Below, one piece after another: positions 33,535 through 42,671 of a stretch of DNA of 64,000 bases. The notes beneath the pieces are model-generated. The model ran no database searches. It worked only from the letters and a program-made list of their open reading frames with translations, and was not told the origin of the DNA. Made by a program: the position numbers and the translations under genes. Position 1 is the first letter of the stretch, and every line of letters starts with the position of its first letter. Source of the DNA: Alphaproteobacteria bacterium (lineage in GTDB: Bacteria; Pseudomonadota; Alphaproteobacteria; ATCC43930; CGMCC-115725); NCBI GenBank assembly GCA_028871055.1, contig JAGWON010000003.1, positions 152,679 through 216,678 on the forward strand. Reading direction: 5' to 3'.

Positions 33535-36500
33535 ATGATCGGCAGCTGGGCCATCCTGGCGTTTTCGGTCGGTTATGTCGGCCTGCTGTTCGCGATCGCC
33601 TATTACGGAGATCGCCAGGCGAAGGCGCGCGGTAGACCCGCCTCCCGGCCGTTCGTCTATGCGCTCTCGCTCGCCGTCTACTGCACCTCCTGGACCTTCT
33701 ACGGCAGCGTCGGTCTCGCTGCCAAGACCGGCTACAACTTCCTGCCGATCTATGTCGGTCCGATCCTCATGTTTGCGGTCGGCTGGCCGCTCGTCCGCCG
33801 GATCATCCGCATCTCGAAGCGCCACAATATCACCTCGATCGCCGACTTCATCGCGGCACGCTATGGCAAGAGTCCGCGGCTTGCGGCCGCCGTGGCCGTG
33901 ATCGCGTTGATCGGCACGCTGCCTTACATCGCGCTTCAGCTCAAGGCCGTGTCGACGAGTTTCGCGATCCTGATGAATTTTCCGCGGCTCGGCATACCGC
34001 TTGCGGGCGCGGGTCCGTCGATCTGGGGCGACACCGCGTTGATCGTATCGGTGATCCTGGCCCTGTTCGCGATCCTGTTCGGCACCCGGCATATCGACGC
34101 GACCGAGCACAACGAAGGCATGATCCTGGCGATCGCCTTCGAATCGCTGGTCAAGCTTCTGGCATTCCTGGTGGTGGGCGGGGTGGTCACCTGGAGCCTG
34201 TTCGGCGGGCTCCACGATCTCGCCTCGCGCGTGACCGCCGACCCACGGCTCCGGCAGGTGTTTCTCAGCGGGATCGACGGGCCGACCTGGGTCACCATGA
34301 CTGGCCTCGCCATGCTCGCGATCCTGTGCCTTCCGCGCCAGTTCCACATGACCGTGGTGGAGAGTGTCGACGAGCGGGATGTACGCAGGGCGGCCTGGCT
34401 GTTCCCGCTCTACCTCGTCGCCATCAATGTCTTCGTCGTTCCGATCGCGGCGGCCGGGTTGATCCAGTTCCCGAACGGGACGATCGACGCCGACATGTTC
34501 GTGGTGGCTCTGCCGATCGCGGGCGGGCATCAGGCCGTGGCGCTGCTGGCCTTCATCGGCGGTCTCTCCGCGGCGACCGCCATGGTGATCGTCGAGTCGA
34601 TCGCCGTGAGCAACATGGTGAGCAACGACCTGGTGATGCCGATCGTCTTGCATGGCCGACGGCTGGGATTGGCCGAGCGCGAGGACATGGGGACCCTGAT
34701 CCTCAACGTCCGCCGGATTGCAATCCTGGGTTCCGTGCTGCTCGCCTACTGCTACTACAAGCTGGTCGGCGACACGTTCGCGCTGGCCTCGATCGGATTG
34801 TTGAGCTTCGCCGCCATGGCCCAGTTCGCCCCCGCGCTGCTCGGCGGCCTGGCCTGGCGCGGCGCTACGGAAAAGGGCGCATTCGCCGGCATCCTGGCCG
34901 GCTTCGGCGTCTGGGCCTACACGCTCCTGCTGCCGTCACTGGTGCGTTCGGGTTGGCTGCCGCTCGATTTTCTCGTTGATGGCCCGTTCGGGATCGGCCT
35001 GTTGCGGCCGGAGCAGCTGTTCGGGCTGCGCTTCGATCCACTTTCCCACGGCGTCTTCTGGAGCCTGCTGGCCAATGTCACGACCTACGTCGTCGTGTCG
35101 GTGCTGAGCGTGCCGAAATTGATCGAACGTATCCAGGCCAGCGCTTTCGTCGATTCGGATACGACTCAGGGCCATTTCGGTTCCAGACCCTGGCACGAAT
35201 CGATCCTGGTCGGCGATCTCGCAGCCCTGGTCTCGCGTTATCTCGGTGCCGAGCGTGCCCAACGCTCGTTCGCCGAGTGGGGGCTGCAGCGCGGCCTGGT
35301 GCTGGATCCCGCGACTCTGGCCGAGTCCGGGTTGGTGCGGGAGACCGAGCGCCTGCTCGCGAGCGCCATCGGCGCACCCTCGGCGCGGCTCGTCATGGCG
35401 CTCACGCTCGAGCGACGCAGTCTGGGTACCGGTGCGGCGATGGATCTGCTCGACGATGCGAGTGCCGCGATCCAATACAACCGGGACATCCTGCAGTCGA
35501 CGCTGGAAAACGTCCGGCAGGGCATCAGCGTGTTCGACCAGGACCTCAAGCTCGCGTTCTGGAACCGACATTTTCGGGATTTGCTCGAGCTGCCGCCGGA
35601 GTTTGCGCGGGTCGGCGTCACGCTTCAGGAAATTATCCGCTTCGACGCCACACGAAGTGAGCATGGGCCCGGCGGCATCGACGCGCTGGTGGCCGAGCGG
35701 CTCGAGCTCTTCGTGGGCGCGGGCGACACCGTGTTTCAGCGTCGGCGACCCGACGGCACGGTGCTCGAGATCCGCACCAACCCGTTGCCGGGCGGCGGCT
35801 ATGTTACGACTTATTCGGACATCACCGCGCACGTCCAGGCTACAGCCGAGCTCGCGGCGGCGAATGAGCGGCTCGAGGAGCGCGTACGCGAGCGCACGGC
35901 TGCCCTTACCCAGCTGAACGCGGAGTTGACGAAGGCCAAGATCGTCGCGGAGGAGGCCAACCTCGGCAAGACCCGCTTCCTCGCCGCGGCCAGCCACGAT
36001 CTTCTTCAGCCTCTCAACGCTGCACGGCTCTACGTGTCGAGCCTGATCGAGCGGCAAGCGCACACCGGCGCGCAGGATCGTGCCGGTGCCGAACTCGCGC
36101 GTAAGGTGGACGCATCGTTGATGTCGGTCGAAGAGCTGCTCGGCACGCTCCTCGACATCTCCCGGCTGGATGCCGGCGCGTTGACGCCCGAGCGCCGCCA
36201 TTTCCCGTTGGGCGAGCTGCTCGATGCGCTCAAGATCGAGTTTGCACCGCTCGCCGAACGCAAGGGCCTCGACCTCCGCATCGCCCAGACGGCACTCGCC
36301 GTCGAGAGCGACCGCCGCCTGCTCCATCGGCTGCTGCAGAACCTCCTGTCCAACGCGATCCGCTATACGACCCAAGGCGAGGTGCTGATGAGCACCCGCC
36401 ACGACGGTGACTATATCGTGATCCAGGTCGCGGACACCGGAATCGGGATACCGGCCGAGAAGCACGCGCTCATGTTCCAGGAATTCCAGCGCTTCTCGCG

Positions 36501-37083
36501 CGGCCCGGGCATCGAGCACGGTCTCGGCCTCGGCCTCTCGATCGTCGATCGCATCGGACGCATGCTTGACCACCCGGTGACGTTTCGCTCCGATCCGGGA
36601 CGCGGAACGACGTTCATCGTGCGCGTGCCCAGAGGCGATGCGGCGGCGGTCGCGTGCCGACCGGAGGTCCTGCCGCCTCGGACGCTCCCGGTGCTGGCGC
36701 ATACCCTCGTCCTCTGCGTCGACAACGACGTCACCGTACTCGACGGCATGAAGACGCTGCTCGAGGGCTGGGCCTGTCGGGTGCTGCTGGCAACCGGTGC
36801 CGACCAGGCCATGGCGCTCGCGCAGGCCGAGCAGCGGCGCCCGGACCTGCTCGTCGTCGACTATCATCTGGATTCGAGCGGCGACGGCGTGCAGTGCATC
36901 GAGCGCCTGCGCGGCGCCTATGCGGCCAAGCTTCCTGCAATCTTGATCACCGCGGACCGCTTGGAGGCGGTCAAGACCCTCGCCCTCGAGCACGGCTTGC
37001 CGGTGCTCAACAAGCCCGTCAAGCCGGCTGCGTTACGTGCCTTGATGATGCGCCTGCTGGCGGCTCCCCAAGCCGCGGAATAG
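33535..37083 (+). CDS. SSS-domain hybrid sensor histidine kinase (CrbS/NahK-like)
   Basis: 1182 residues. Residues ~1-520 are a sodium/solute-symporter-like domain with about 13 membrane segments. Residues ~650-775 hold a PAS domain (ILQSTLENVRQGISVFDQDL), followed by a coiled coil. The HisKA site is H821 in AASHDLLQPLNAARLY; the HATPase has NLLSNAIRYTT and GLGLGLSIVDR. A C-terminal receiver carries D1109 (LLVVDYHLD). This layout matches CrbS/MxtR-type kinases, which work with LuxR-type CrbR regulators in acetate and carbon-source control. The LuxR regulator at 37093 is convergent, 9 bases away, and is the likely partner. A GGGGGGGA run precedes ATG 33535. Confidence 0.9.
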   Translation: MIGSWAILAFSVGYVGLLFAIAYYGDRQAKARGRPASRPFVYALSLAVYCTSWTFYGSVGLAAKTGYNFLPIYVGPILMFAVGWPLVRRIIRISKRHNITSIADFIAARYGKSPRLAAAVAVIALIGTLPYIALQLKAVSTSFAILMNFPRLGIPLAGAGPSIWGDTALIVSVILALFAILFGTRHIDATEHNEGMILAIAFESLVKLLAFLVVGGVVTWSLFGGLHDLASRVTADPRLRQVFLSGIDGPTWVTMTGLAMLAILCLPRQFHMTVVESVDERDVRRAAWLFPLYLVAINVFVVPIAAAGLIQFPNGTIDADMFVVALPIAGGHQAVALLAFIGGLSAATAMVIVESIAVSNMVSNDLVMPIVLHGRRLGLAEREDMGTLILNVRRIAILGSVLLAYCYYKLVGDTFALASIGLLSFAAMAQFAPALLGGLAWRGATEKGAFAGILAGFGVWAYTLLLPSLVRSGWLPLDFLVDGPFGIGLLRPEQLFGLRFDPLSHGVFWSLLANVTTYVVVSVLSVPKLIERIQASAFVDSDTTQGHFGSRPWHESILVGDLAALVSRYLGAERAQRSFAEWGLQRGLVLDPATLAESGLVRETERLLASAIGAPSARLVMALTLERRSLGTGAAMDLLDDASAAIQYNRDILQSTLENVRQGISVFDQDLKLAFWNRHFRDLLELPPEFARVGVTLQEIIRFDATRSEHGPGGIDALVAERLELFVGAGDTVFQRRRPDGTVLEIRTNPLPGGGYVTTYSDITAHVQATAELAAANERLEERVRERTAALTQLNAELTKAKIVAEEANLGKTRFLAAASHDLLQPLNAARLYVSSLIERQAHTGAQDRAGAELARKVDASLMSVEELLGTLLDISRLDAGALTPERRHFPLGELLDALKIEFAPLAERKGLDLRIAQTALAVESDRRLLHRLLQNLLSNAIRYTTQGEVLMSTRHDGDYIVIQVADTGIGIPAEKHALMFQEFQRFSRGPGIEHGLGLGLSIVDRIGRMLDHPVTFRSDPGRGTTFIVRVPRGDAAAVACRPEVLPPRTLPVLAHTLVLCVDNDVTVLDGMKTLLEGWACRVLLATGADQAMALAQAEQRRPDLLVVDYHLDSSGDGVQCIERLRGAYAAKLPAILITADRLEAVKTLALEHGLPVLNKPVKPAALRALMMRLLAAPQAAE

Positions 37084-37092
37084 GGGATTCCG

Positions 37093-37782
37093 TCAACGAC
37101 TGGCTTCCAGCCCGGCGGCGCGTCCCAGAGCATCCGATTGGGCGGCATCAACCACCAGTCGCTGCGCGATGATGACGGCCTGGGTGCGGTTGTCGACGCC
37201 GAGCTTTTCCAGGATGGCCGAGACGTGGGCCTTGATCGTCGCCTCCGAAACATAAAGGGCATGGGCGATTTGTTTGTTGAGCAGGCCCTCGCTCAACATC
37301 ATGAGGACGCGTACCTGTTGCGGCGTGAGGCTGGCGAGCCGGGAGACTAGCTCGGCATCGTCGCTCGATCCGCGCCGATTCAGGTCGGACCCCGTCGGCA
37401 GCCACATTTCGCCGGCGAGCAGCGCCGCGAGGGCAGTCCGGATCTCTGCCGGTGCGGTCGACTTGGGAATGTAGCCCATGGCCCCCAACTCCAGGGCCTG
37501 CCGGATTACGCGCGGCTCCTCGTTGGCTGATATGATTGCGACCGCGACGGCGGAGAATGCGGCGCGCACGAAGAGCAGGCCTGAGAGACCGAGCATACCC
37601 GGCATGTTCAGGTCGAGCAGGACGAGGTCGGCTTCCGGCGTTGCCTCGAGCGCATCCTTCAGGCTTTCGAACGAACCCGCCTCGACGATCTCGGCGTCCG
37701 GCAGCGCCTGCGATGCGGTCAACCGCAGCGCATCGCGAAAGAGCGGGTGATCATCGGCGATGACGAGACGGCATGCCGCCAT
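37093..37782 (-). CDS. LuxR/NarL-type response regulator (CrbR-like)
   Basis: 229 residues. The receiver (1-~125) has acidic D10/D11, the phospho-acceptor D57 (LVLLDLNMPG) and K in YIPKSTAP. A LuxR helix-turn-helix (LTPQQVRVLMMLSEGLLNKQIA, then ATIKAHVSAILEKLGVDNRTQA) fills ~160-215. It is the probable partner of the adjacent SSS-domain kinase. Convergent with that gene and divergent from the MHS transporter at 38082, a candidate target (inference). Confidence 0.92.
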   Translation of the reverse strand: MAACRLVIADDHPLFRDALRLTASQALPDAEIVEAGSFESLKDALEATPEADLVLLDLNMPGMLGLSGLLFVRAAFSAVAVAIISANEEPRVIRQALELGAMGYIPKSTAPAEIRTALAALLAGEMWLPTGSDLNRRGSSDDAELVSRLASLTPQQVRVLMMLSEGLLNKQIAHALYVSEATIKAHVSAILEKLGVDNRTQAVIIAQRLVVDAAQSDALGRAAGLEASR

Positions 37783-38081
37783 ATGGCGCCTTTCCGGGCA
37801 GGGTCGCGGGCGTGCTTCCGAGCGATGATAGGCGCGCGCCGGCTGTGCGCCTAGCTTCGCGCGATTAGCCGAAAGTCTAATACCGGCTCCGGAACCCCGT
37901 AGATAGCATCAACGTTTAGAAGCCCGGAGGCTCATCATAAACAGCCGGGCAGACGGGAGCGAAACTTCCGACAGCCCTGAACCGGCTGTCCGTTTTAGTG
38001 ACCGTTCCATCGCTTAGTCCGACCGGAGGCCGGCCGCCAAGAGCCACAGAGCCTTCATGAAACACATAGGGGGTAACGTCC
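37783..38081. other. Divergent intergenic region between the LuxR regulator and the MHS transporter
   Basis: No gene is seen. GCCCGG (37922-37927) and CCGGGC (37945-37950) can form a short hairpin in the transporter leader. No clear -35/-10 pair or known operator stands out. The region must hold promoters for both flanking genes. Confidence 0.5.
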
Positions 38082-39455
38082 ATGTCCGTTTCCGCAGCCA
38101 CTGCCGGCCGCATGCGAGCGAGCGGCACCCAAAACCTCTCCTTCATCGTCTTCGCGTCGTCCCTCGGCACCATGATCGAGTGGTACGACTTCTATCTTTA
38201 CGGCGTGCTCGTCGCCTTCTTTGCCGGCCACTTCTTTCCGGCCAACGCCAATGCCACGCTCACTTTTCTGGCGAGCCTGGGCATCTTCTGGACCGGTTTC
38301 GTCGTGCGGCCGTTCGGCGCGGTGTTCTTCGGCCATCTGGGCGACCTGATCGGCCGCAAGTTCACCTTCATGCTGACCCTGGTCCTGATGGGCTTGGCGA
38401 CCTTCACAGTCGGCATCCTGCCGGTCTATGACACGATCGGCGTTTTGGCGCCGATCCTGCTCGTCGCCTGCCGCGTCGTGCAAGGATTGGCGCTCGGCGG
38501 CGAGTACGGCGGCGCGGCGACCTATATCGCCGAGCACGCACCCGACGGCAAGCGCGGCCTCTACACCAGTTGGATCCAGACCACCGCCACGATGGGCATC
38601 GTCGCCGCGTTGCTGGTGATCATGGCCTTCCGCATCGGCCTGGGCGACCACGCCTTCCAGGCCTATGCTTGGCGCTATCCGTTCCTGCTGTCGGCCGTTC
38701 TCGTCATCCTTTCCGGCTATTTCCGGTTCAAGCTGCAGGAATCGCCGCTCTTCGCCAAACTCAAGCACCAGGGCAAGTCGTCGCACAACCCGGCGCTCGA
38801 GAGTTTCGGCAGCGGAAAGAACTGGGGCCTCATCCTGATCGCGCTCTTCGGCTTCACCGCGCCGGAAGGCGTCGTCTGGTACACGGGCCAGTTCTACGCG
38901 TTGATCTACATGCTCGCGGTGCTGAAGCTGCCCTATGTCGAGGTTTACATGATCCTCGTCTTCGCCTTGCTGCTGGGCGCACCGTTCTTCGTCGTCTTCG
39001 GCTGGCTGTCGGACCGCATCGGGCGAAAGGGGATCATGGTCACCGGCTTCGCGCTGGCGTTCATCACCTTCATCCCGGTGTTCCAGATGATGACCGCGTA
39101 CAAGGACAACCCGGTCGTCTTGACCATGTTGGTCTGGTACATGGTGATCCTGGTCACGATGGTATATGGGCCGATTGCGGCGTTCCTGGTGGAGTTCTTC
39201 CCCGCCAGGATCCGCTACAGCTCGATGTCGCTGCCCTATCACGTCGGCAATGGCGTGTTCGGCGGCGGCGTGCCGTTCATCGGCAGCTCGCTGGCGGCCG
39301 CGCTGCCCGGCGTGCCCTTCGTCGGGCTGTTCTATCCGATGGCGATTTCGGCGCTCGGCGTCATCGTCGGCCTCGCCGGCGTGCGCAAGCCGACGCATAC
39401 GGTCAAGATCTGGGACGAAGTCGGCGGCCAGCCGTTGGTGCCCGACCAGCCCTAA
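38082..39455 (+). CDS. MFS transporter, metabolite:H+ symporter (MHS) family
   Basis: 457 residues with 12 predicted membrane segments. The MHS hallmark GTMIEWYDFYLYG is in segment 1, the motif A loop GHLGDLIGRKFTF after segment 2, LALGGEYGGAATYIAEHAP in segment 4, and a second loop WLSDRIGRKGIM at mid-protein. Relatives import organic acids, proline/betaine or aromatic acids with protons. The nearby CrbS/CrbR-like pair makes a carboxylate substrate plausible. A terminator follows at 39485. Confidence 0.88.
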   Translation: MSVSAATAGRMRASGTQNLSFIVFASSLGTMIEWYDFYLYGVLVAFFAGHFFPANANATLTFLASLGIFWTGFVVRPFGAVFFGHLGDLIGRKFTFMLTLVLMGLATFTVGILPVYDTIGVLAPILLVACRVVQGLALGGEYGGAATYIAEHAPDGKRGLYTSWIQTTATMGIVAALLVIMAFRIGLGDHAFQAYAWRYPFLLSAVLVILSGYFRFKLQESPLFAKLKHQGKSSHNPALESFGSGKNWGLILIALFGFTAPEGVVWYTGQFYALIYMLAVLKLPYVEVYMILVFALLLGAPFFVVFGWLSDRIGRKGIMVTGFALAFITFIPVFQMMTAYKDNPVVLTMLVWYMVILVTMVYGPIAAFLVEFFPARIRYSSMSLPYHVGNGVFGGGVPFIGSSLAAALPGVPFVGLFYPMAISALGVIVGLAGVRKPTHTVKIWDEVGGQPLVPDQP

Positions 39456-39484
39456 ACCGCCATTCGCGCGGGAAAGACCAGCAT

Positions 39485-39513
39485 AGGCCCGGAGCAACCC
39501 GGGCCTCTTTTTT
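39485..39513 (+). terminator. Rho-independent terminator of the MHS transporter gene
   Basis: AGGCCCGG (39485-39492) pairs with CCGGGCCT (39499-39506) around a 6-base loop, followed by C and six T. It sits 30 bases after the transporter stop. Confidence 0.9.
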
Positions 39514-39529
39514 GCGGCCTATTCCGGAT

Positions 39530-40342
39530 TCAGGCGGCGAGCCGGTCCTGCACCGTGCCGTCGATGGCGAAGCAGGCGGTGACGAGATCGCCATCCGGGC
39601 CGGCGCCGCCGTCGACCAGCACAGCATGCGGGCTCTCGCTCAGGCCGCGGTGGGCGCGGTCGGTGCCGCACACGATGCGCTTGAAGCCGGCATAGGGCTG
39701 CGCCAGCGCGAGCATGTCGGCGCCCGCCGCGCCCCACCAGAATGCGTCGCGCTGCATCTCGAGCGGCTTGTCGGGATCGACGCCTGCGTGCGCGAAGAGC
39801 AGGGCGCCGTCGTCGGTGAACGCGGCGCGCTTCAGCGCGGCGAGCCATTGGCGATGACCCGGCCGCGCATCGATCGCGCCACGCAACCCGGCGGTCCAGC
39901 GGGTGATGGCCATTGTGCCTTCGCGGCACGCCGCCTCGCCCTGGCGCGGGTCGATGCCATAGGCGCGCAGCGTCGGCGCGAGCCCGCGCGCCAGGATCCA
40001 CGGCAGCACTTCGCGCGGATTGGGTGCGAATTGCAGCTCTTGGAGCTTCTGCCACATCGCCTCCTGCGCGCCGCGCAGATAGGCCAAGTCGCAGGCGAAA
40101 GCCCGGCGGCGCGCCAGCGCCAGGGCGCGGAAGCGCAGCAGGGCGTCCACGGTGGCGACGGCGGCGTCGCCGGGACCAAGATAGTTGCCGAGATAGACGA
40201 TGCGGTCGCCGGGCTCGAGGCGCTCGATGAGCCGCCGGTGGAGTGCCGTCAGCCGTTCGGCTTCGCCGTTGATGGGCGCGACGGCCCAGACGCGGCGCGC
40301 GCGATTGAGGCGGGCGTAGATCTCACTGTCGCTAGAAACCAC
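39530..40342 (-). CDS. Metallophosphoesterase-like protein with degraded metal site
   Basis: 270 residues resembling serine/threonine-phosphatase-type metallophosphoesterases (GDRIVYLGNYLGPGD for the usual GD-x-DRG block, then ALLFAHAGVDPDKPL near the C-terminus). The N-terminal D-x-H-G metal motif reads APINGE, and GDYIDRG has become GNYLGPG, so key aspartate and histidine ligands are missing; the LFAHAG histidine remains. It is probably inactive as a phosphatase or has another role. It lies 31 bases downstream of carD on the same strand and may be in its operon. Confidence 0.7.
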   Translation of the reverse strand: MVSSDSEIYARLNRARRVWAVAPINGEAERLTALHRRLIERLEPGDRIVYLGNYLGPGDAAVATVDALLRFRALALARRRAFACDLAYLRGAQEAMWQKLQELQFAPNPREVLPWILARGLAPTLRAYGIDPRQGEAACREGTMAITRWTAGLRGAIDARPGHRQWLAALKRAAFTDDGALLFAHAGVDPDKPLEMQRDAFWWGAAGADMLALAQPYAGFKRIVCGTDRAHRGLSESPHAVLVDGGAGPDGDLVTACFAIDGTVQDRLAA

Positions 40343-40373
40343 CGCCCACGCTAAATGCCGAGGACGCCGCGGC

Positions 40374-40871
40374 TCACGCCGCGCTCAGCATCTGCTCGAC
40401 GCGCTTCGCCGCTGACGCCTCGTCGATGTTCTCGACGGCCGCGACTTCGCGCACCAGCCGATCGAGCGCCGCCTGGTAAATCTGGCGCTCGCTGTAGGAC
40501 TGCTCCGGCTGGCCGACGTTGCGGTAGAGATCGCGCACCACCTCGGCGATCGAGGCCGGATCGCCCGAATTGATCTTGGCCTCGTACTCCTGGGCGCGGC
40601 GGCTCCACATCGTGCGCTTGGCGCGCGAGCGGCCCTTGAGCTTGGCGAGGGCGGCGTCCATCTCTTTGCGCGTGGACAGCCGGCGCAAGCCTGAATTCTT
40701 CGCCTTGCCCACCGGCACGCGCAGCGTCATGCGGTCCTTGTCGAAATGCACGACGAAGACCTTGAGCTGGTAGCCCGCGATGTCCTGGTTCTCGATGCCA
40801 AGGATCTTGCCGACGCCGTGGGTCGGATAGACCACGAAATCGCCCGTCGAGAAGCCCAGCGTTTCCGGCAT
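40374..40871 (-). CDS. CarD/CdnL-family RNA polymerase-binding regulator
   Basis: 165 residues. The N-terminal CdnL_TRCF domain (FSTGDFVVYPTHGVGKILGIE, then MTLRVPVGKAKNSGLRRLS) binds the RNA polymerase beta subunit, and the helical C-terminal part contacts promoter DNA upstream of -10. CarD proteins stabilise open complexes, notably at rRNA promoters. ATG 40871 has a purine-rich leader (AGAAGAGAAAACC). About 240 bases separate it from fdxA upstream. Confidence 0.93.
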   Translation of the reverse strand: MPETLGFSTGDFVVYPTHGVGKILGIENQDIAGYQLKVFVVHFDKDRMTLRVPVGKAKNSGLRRLSTRKEMDAALAKLKGRSRAKRTMWSRRAQEYEAKINSGDPASIAEVVRDLYRNVGQPEQSYSERQIYQAALDRLVREVAAVENIDEASAAKRVEQMLSAA

Positions 40872-41112
40872 GGTTTTCTCTTCTTTCTCTTTCCTGCGCG
40901 CGACAGCCATCGTTCGGGTAGCCCTCAGCCGAAAACGCGAATTACCCCCGGCCGCGCAGCAGACAGCGGCAACGGAATACGATCCCCGGGAGAGACGCAC
41001 CCATCGTGCATCTGGTGTCATAAATAGCACAAATGCCCACTGAAAGCCAGTGGCGGAGCTATGCGCGACCTGCAAGCCGCCCCGCAAGGCACAGAATTCG
41101 CTAGGTTTTTCG

Positions 41113-41448
41113 CTAGCGCTTGGCCGGATCGGGGTTGAAAAACTGGGCGAACTTATCGGGAACGCCCTTGAAGGAATCGGCGTCGGCCGGCGCCTCGCCC
41201 TTGCGCGTGATATTGGGCCACGAAGTCGAATACTGCCGGTTGGTTTCGAGCCACTTCTCCGCCTGCGGATCGCTGTCCGGCACGATCGCCTCGGCCGGGC
41301 ATTCGGGTTCGCACACGCCGCAGTCGATGCACTCGTCAGGATGGATCACCAGCATGTTCTCGCCCTCGTAGAAGCAGTCCACGGGGCACACCTCGACGCA
41401 GTCCATGTATTTGCACTTGATGCAGGCTTCGGTCACGACATAGGTCAT
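41113..41448 (-). CDS. fdxA: 7Fe ferredoxin FdxA ([3Fe-4S][4Fe-4S])
   Basis: 111 residues. Cysteines C9, C12, C17, C21, C25 and C40-x2-C43-x2-C46-x3-C50 give the 7Fe ferredoxin pattern, followed by the FdxA-type C-terminal tail ([21 protein letters not shown]). A low-potential electron carrier; it might accept electrons from the adrenodoxin-type reductase at 1833 (inference). In many alphaproteobacteria fdxA follows an S4-domain gene; here about 10 kb of other genes intervenes. Confidence 0.95.
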   Translation of the reverse strand: MTYVVTEACIKCKYMDCVEVCPVDCFYEGENMLVIHPDECIDCGVCEPECPAEAIVPDSDPQAEKWLETNRQYSTSWPNITRKGEAPADADSFKGVPDKFAQFFNPDPAKR

Positions 41449-41504
41449 GGGAAACTCGGTCGCTCGATTGGAAAGGCCGCTCGTACCACGCAGGAAAGGC
41501 CGGT

Positions 41505-42524
41505 TCAACCCCTGCCGGATTGGGGAATTGGCGTGATTTCGGGCGTCACCCCGACATAGACGCCACGGGCGCGGAACGGGCGTTGCGCGGTGCGCTCCTC
41601 GGCCAGATGCGCAACGAGGCCGATGGCGCGGCCGATGCCGTAGAGCGCCGCGGCCCCGCCGCGCGGCAGGCCGAGCGCATCGCCCAGCGCCGCCAGCGCC
41701 GCGGCAAGCGTGCGCGACGGCCGCGGCGCCCGCGGCGCCCGCGGCAGCATCGCGATCAGGGCGTCGGCGCGCGCGTCGGTGCCGTTGTCGGCGCCGAAAT
41801 CGAGCGCGGCGAGCCCGGCTGCGACCGATTGCCACGGTGGCACGCCAGCCGCCGCCGCGGCGCGCGTCGCCAGCGCGGCGGCGTCGATGCCATTGTCGGC
41901 CGCCAGAATGAGACCCGCGCGCAGCAGCGGCCGCGAGTCGCGGCCGAGGCTCCAGGCCTCGGCCAGCACGGCGTCGATCGGCCGGGCCGAAGGCGCCACG
42001 CCGGCCGCCGCCGCCGCGAGAAACCGCAGCAGCCGCGCGCCCGCATAACCGAAAAACGCCGCCGCGTCCGGCCAGCGCGGCTCCGCCGCGGTCGCGACCT
42101 GCAGCAGCGCCAGCATGCGTGCCGGCGGTGGCAGGGCGACGAGCGCGGCGTGCAACGCGCCGCCACCGGGCAGCGGATCGGGCACGTTGTCGGCGGCGAA
42201 GCTGGCCGCCGGATCACAGTCCCAGATCAGCGCCGCCGCCTCGCGTACCGACAGCGTGCGCGCGAGCTCGACCGCGTCGCGGCCGCGGAAGAAGATTTGG
42301 CCGTCGCGCGCCAGCGTGATCGCCGTCGGCAGCACCGGACCGACCGGCGCGCGGCCGCGGGTCAAATCGGCGACATCGCCGGCGTGATAGCGCCGGGTGC
42401 GGCCAGCCGCGCGCTCGGAGCGGATCAGGCCGCGGCTGACATAGGCGTAGAGCGTGGCCGGCGTCACGCCGAGTGTGCGCGCCGCCGCGGCCGCCGACAG
42501 ATACCCGGACTTGATCTCATACAT
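41505..42524 (-). CDS. MerR-type HTH + degenerate citrate synthase-like protein
   Basis: 339 residues. Residues ~8-55 are a MerR-like winged helix ([39 protein letters not shown]). The rest follows the citrate-synthase fold ([35 protein letters not shown]). Catalytic elements appear lost: the DHELN-type motif reads DNGID, the LHGGA region reads FGADNGT and GHR-type histidines are absent. The protein may bind a CoA or oxo-acid ligand and act as a transcription factor rather than an enzyme (inference). Its promoter region has a MerR-type layout (42531-42561). It faces the glycan cluster divergently. Confidence 0.75.
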   Translation of the reverse strand: MYEIKSGYLSAAAAARTLGVTPATLYAYVSRGLIRSERAAGRTRRYHAGDVADLTRGRAPVGPVLPTAITLARDGQIFFRGRDAVELARTLSVREAAALIWDCDPAASFAADNVPDPLPGGGALHAALVALPPPARMLALLQVATAAEPRWPDAAAFFGYAGARLLRFLAAAAAGVAPSARPIDAVLAEAWSLGRDSRPLLRAGLILAADNGIDAAALATRAAAAAGVPPWQSVAAGLAALDFGADNGTDARADALIAMLPRAPRAPRPSRTLAAALAALGDALGLPRGGAAALYGIGRAIGLVAHLAEERTAQRPFRARGVYVGVTPEITPIPQSGRG

Positions 42525-42530
42525 TGATCA

Positions 42531-42561
42531 ATACCATCAATATTGATTGTATTAATGTCAA
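42531..42561 (-). promoter_or_regulatory. MerR-type promoter with palindrome, apparently leaderless
   Basis: On the minus strand TTGACA (42561-42556) and TGGTAT (42536-42531) are 19 bases apart, the long spacer used by MerR activators. The spacer holds the perfect palindrome ATCAATATTGAT (42547-42536). The expected transcript start coincides with the ATG at 42524, giving a leaderless mRNA. Autoregulation by the HTH protein it drives is inferred. TTGATCAA (42524-42531) is a second small palindrome. Confidence 0.5.
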
Positions 42562-42671
42562 GCGTTCTATTTGAGGATTTTAGCCGGCGATCGGGGATGC
42601 GCCGCGGCGGTTCCCGGCACCGGGCGCTCTGCTATTGTCCGGCCTCCTTGGCAAAGGAAACGGCCGGAACC

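Noticed and set aside
41089..41117. CTAGCG direct repeats after fdxA as a terminator
   Set aside because: The two copies are in direct, not inverted, orientation apart from the small GCTAGC palindrome, and no T-run follows on the fdxA strand.
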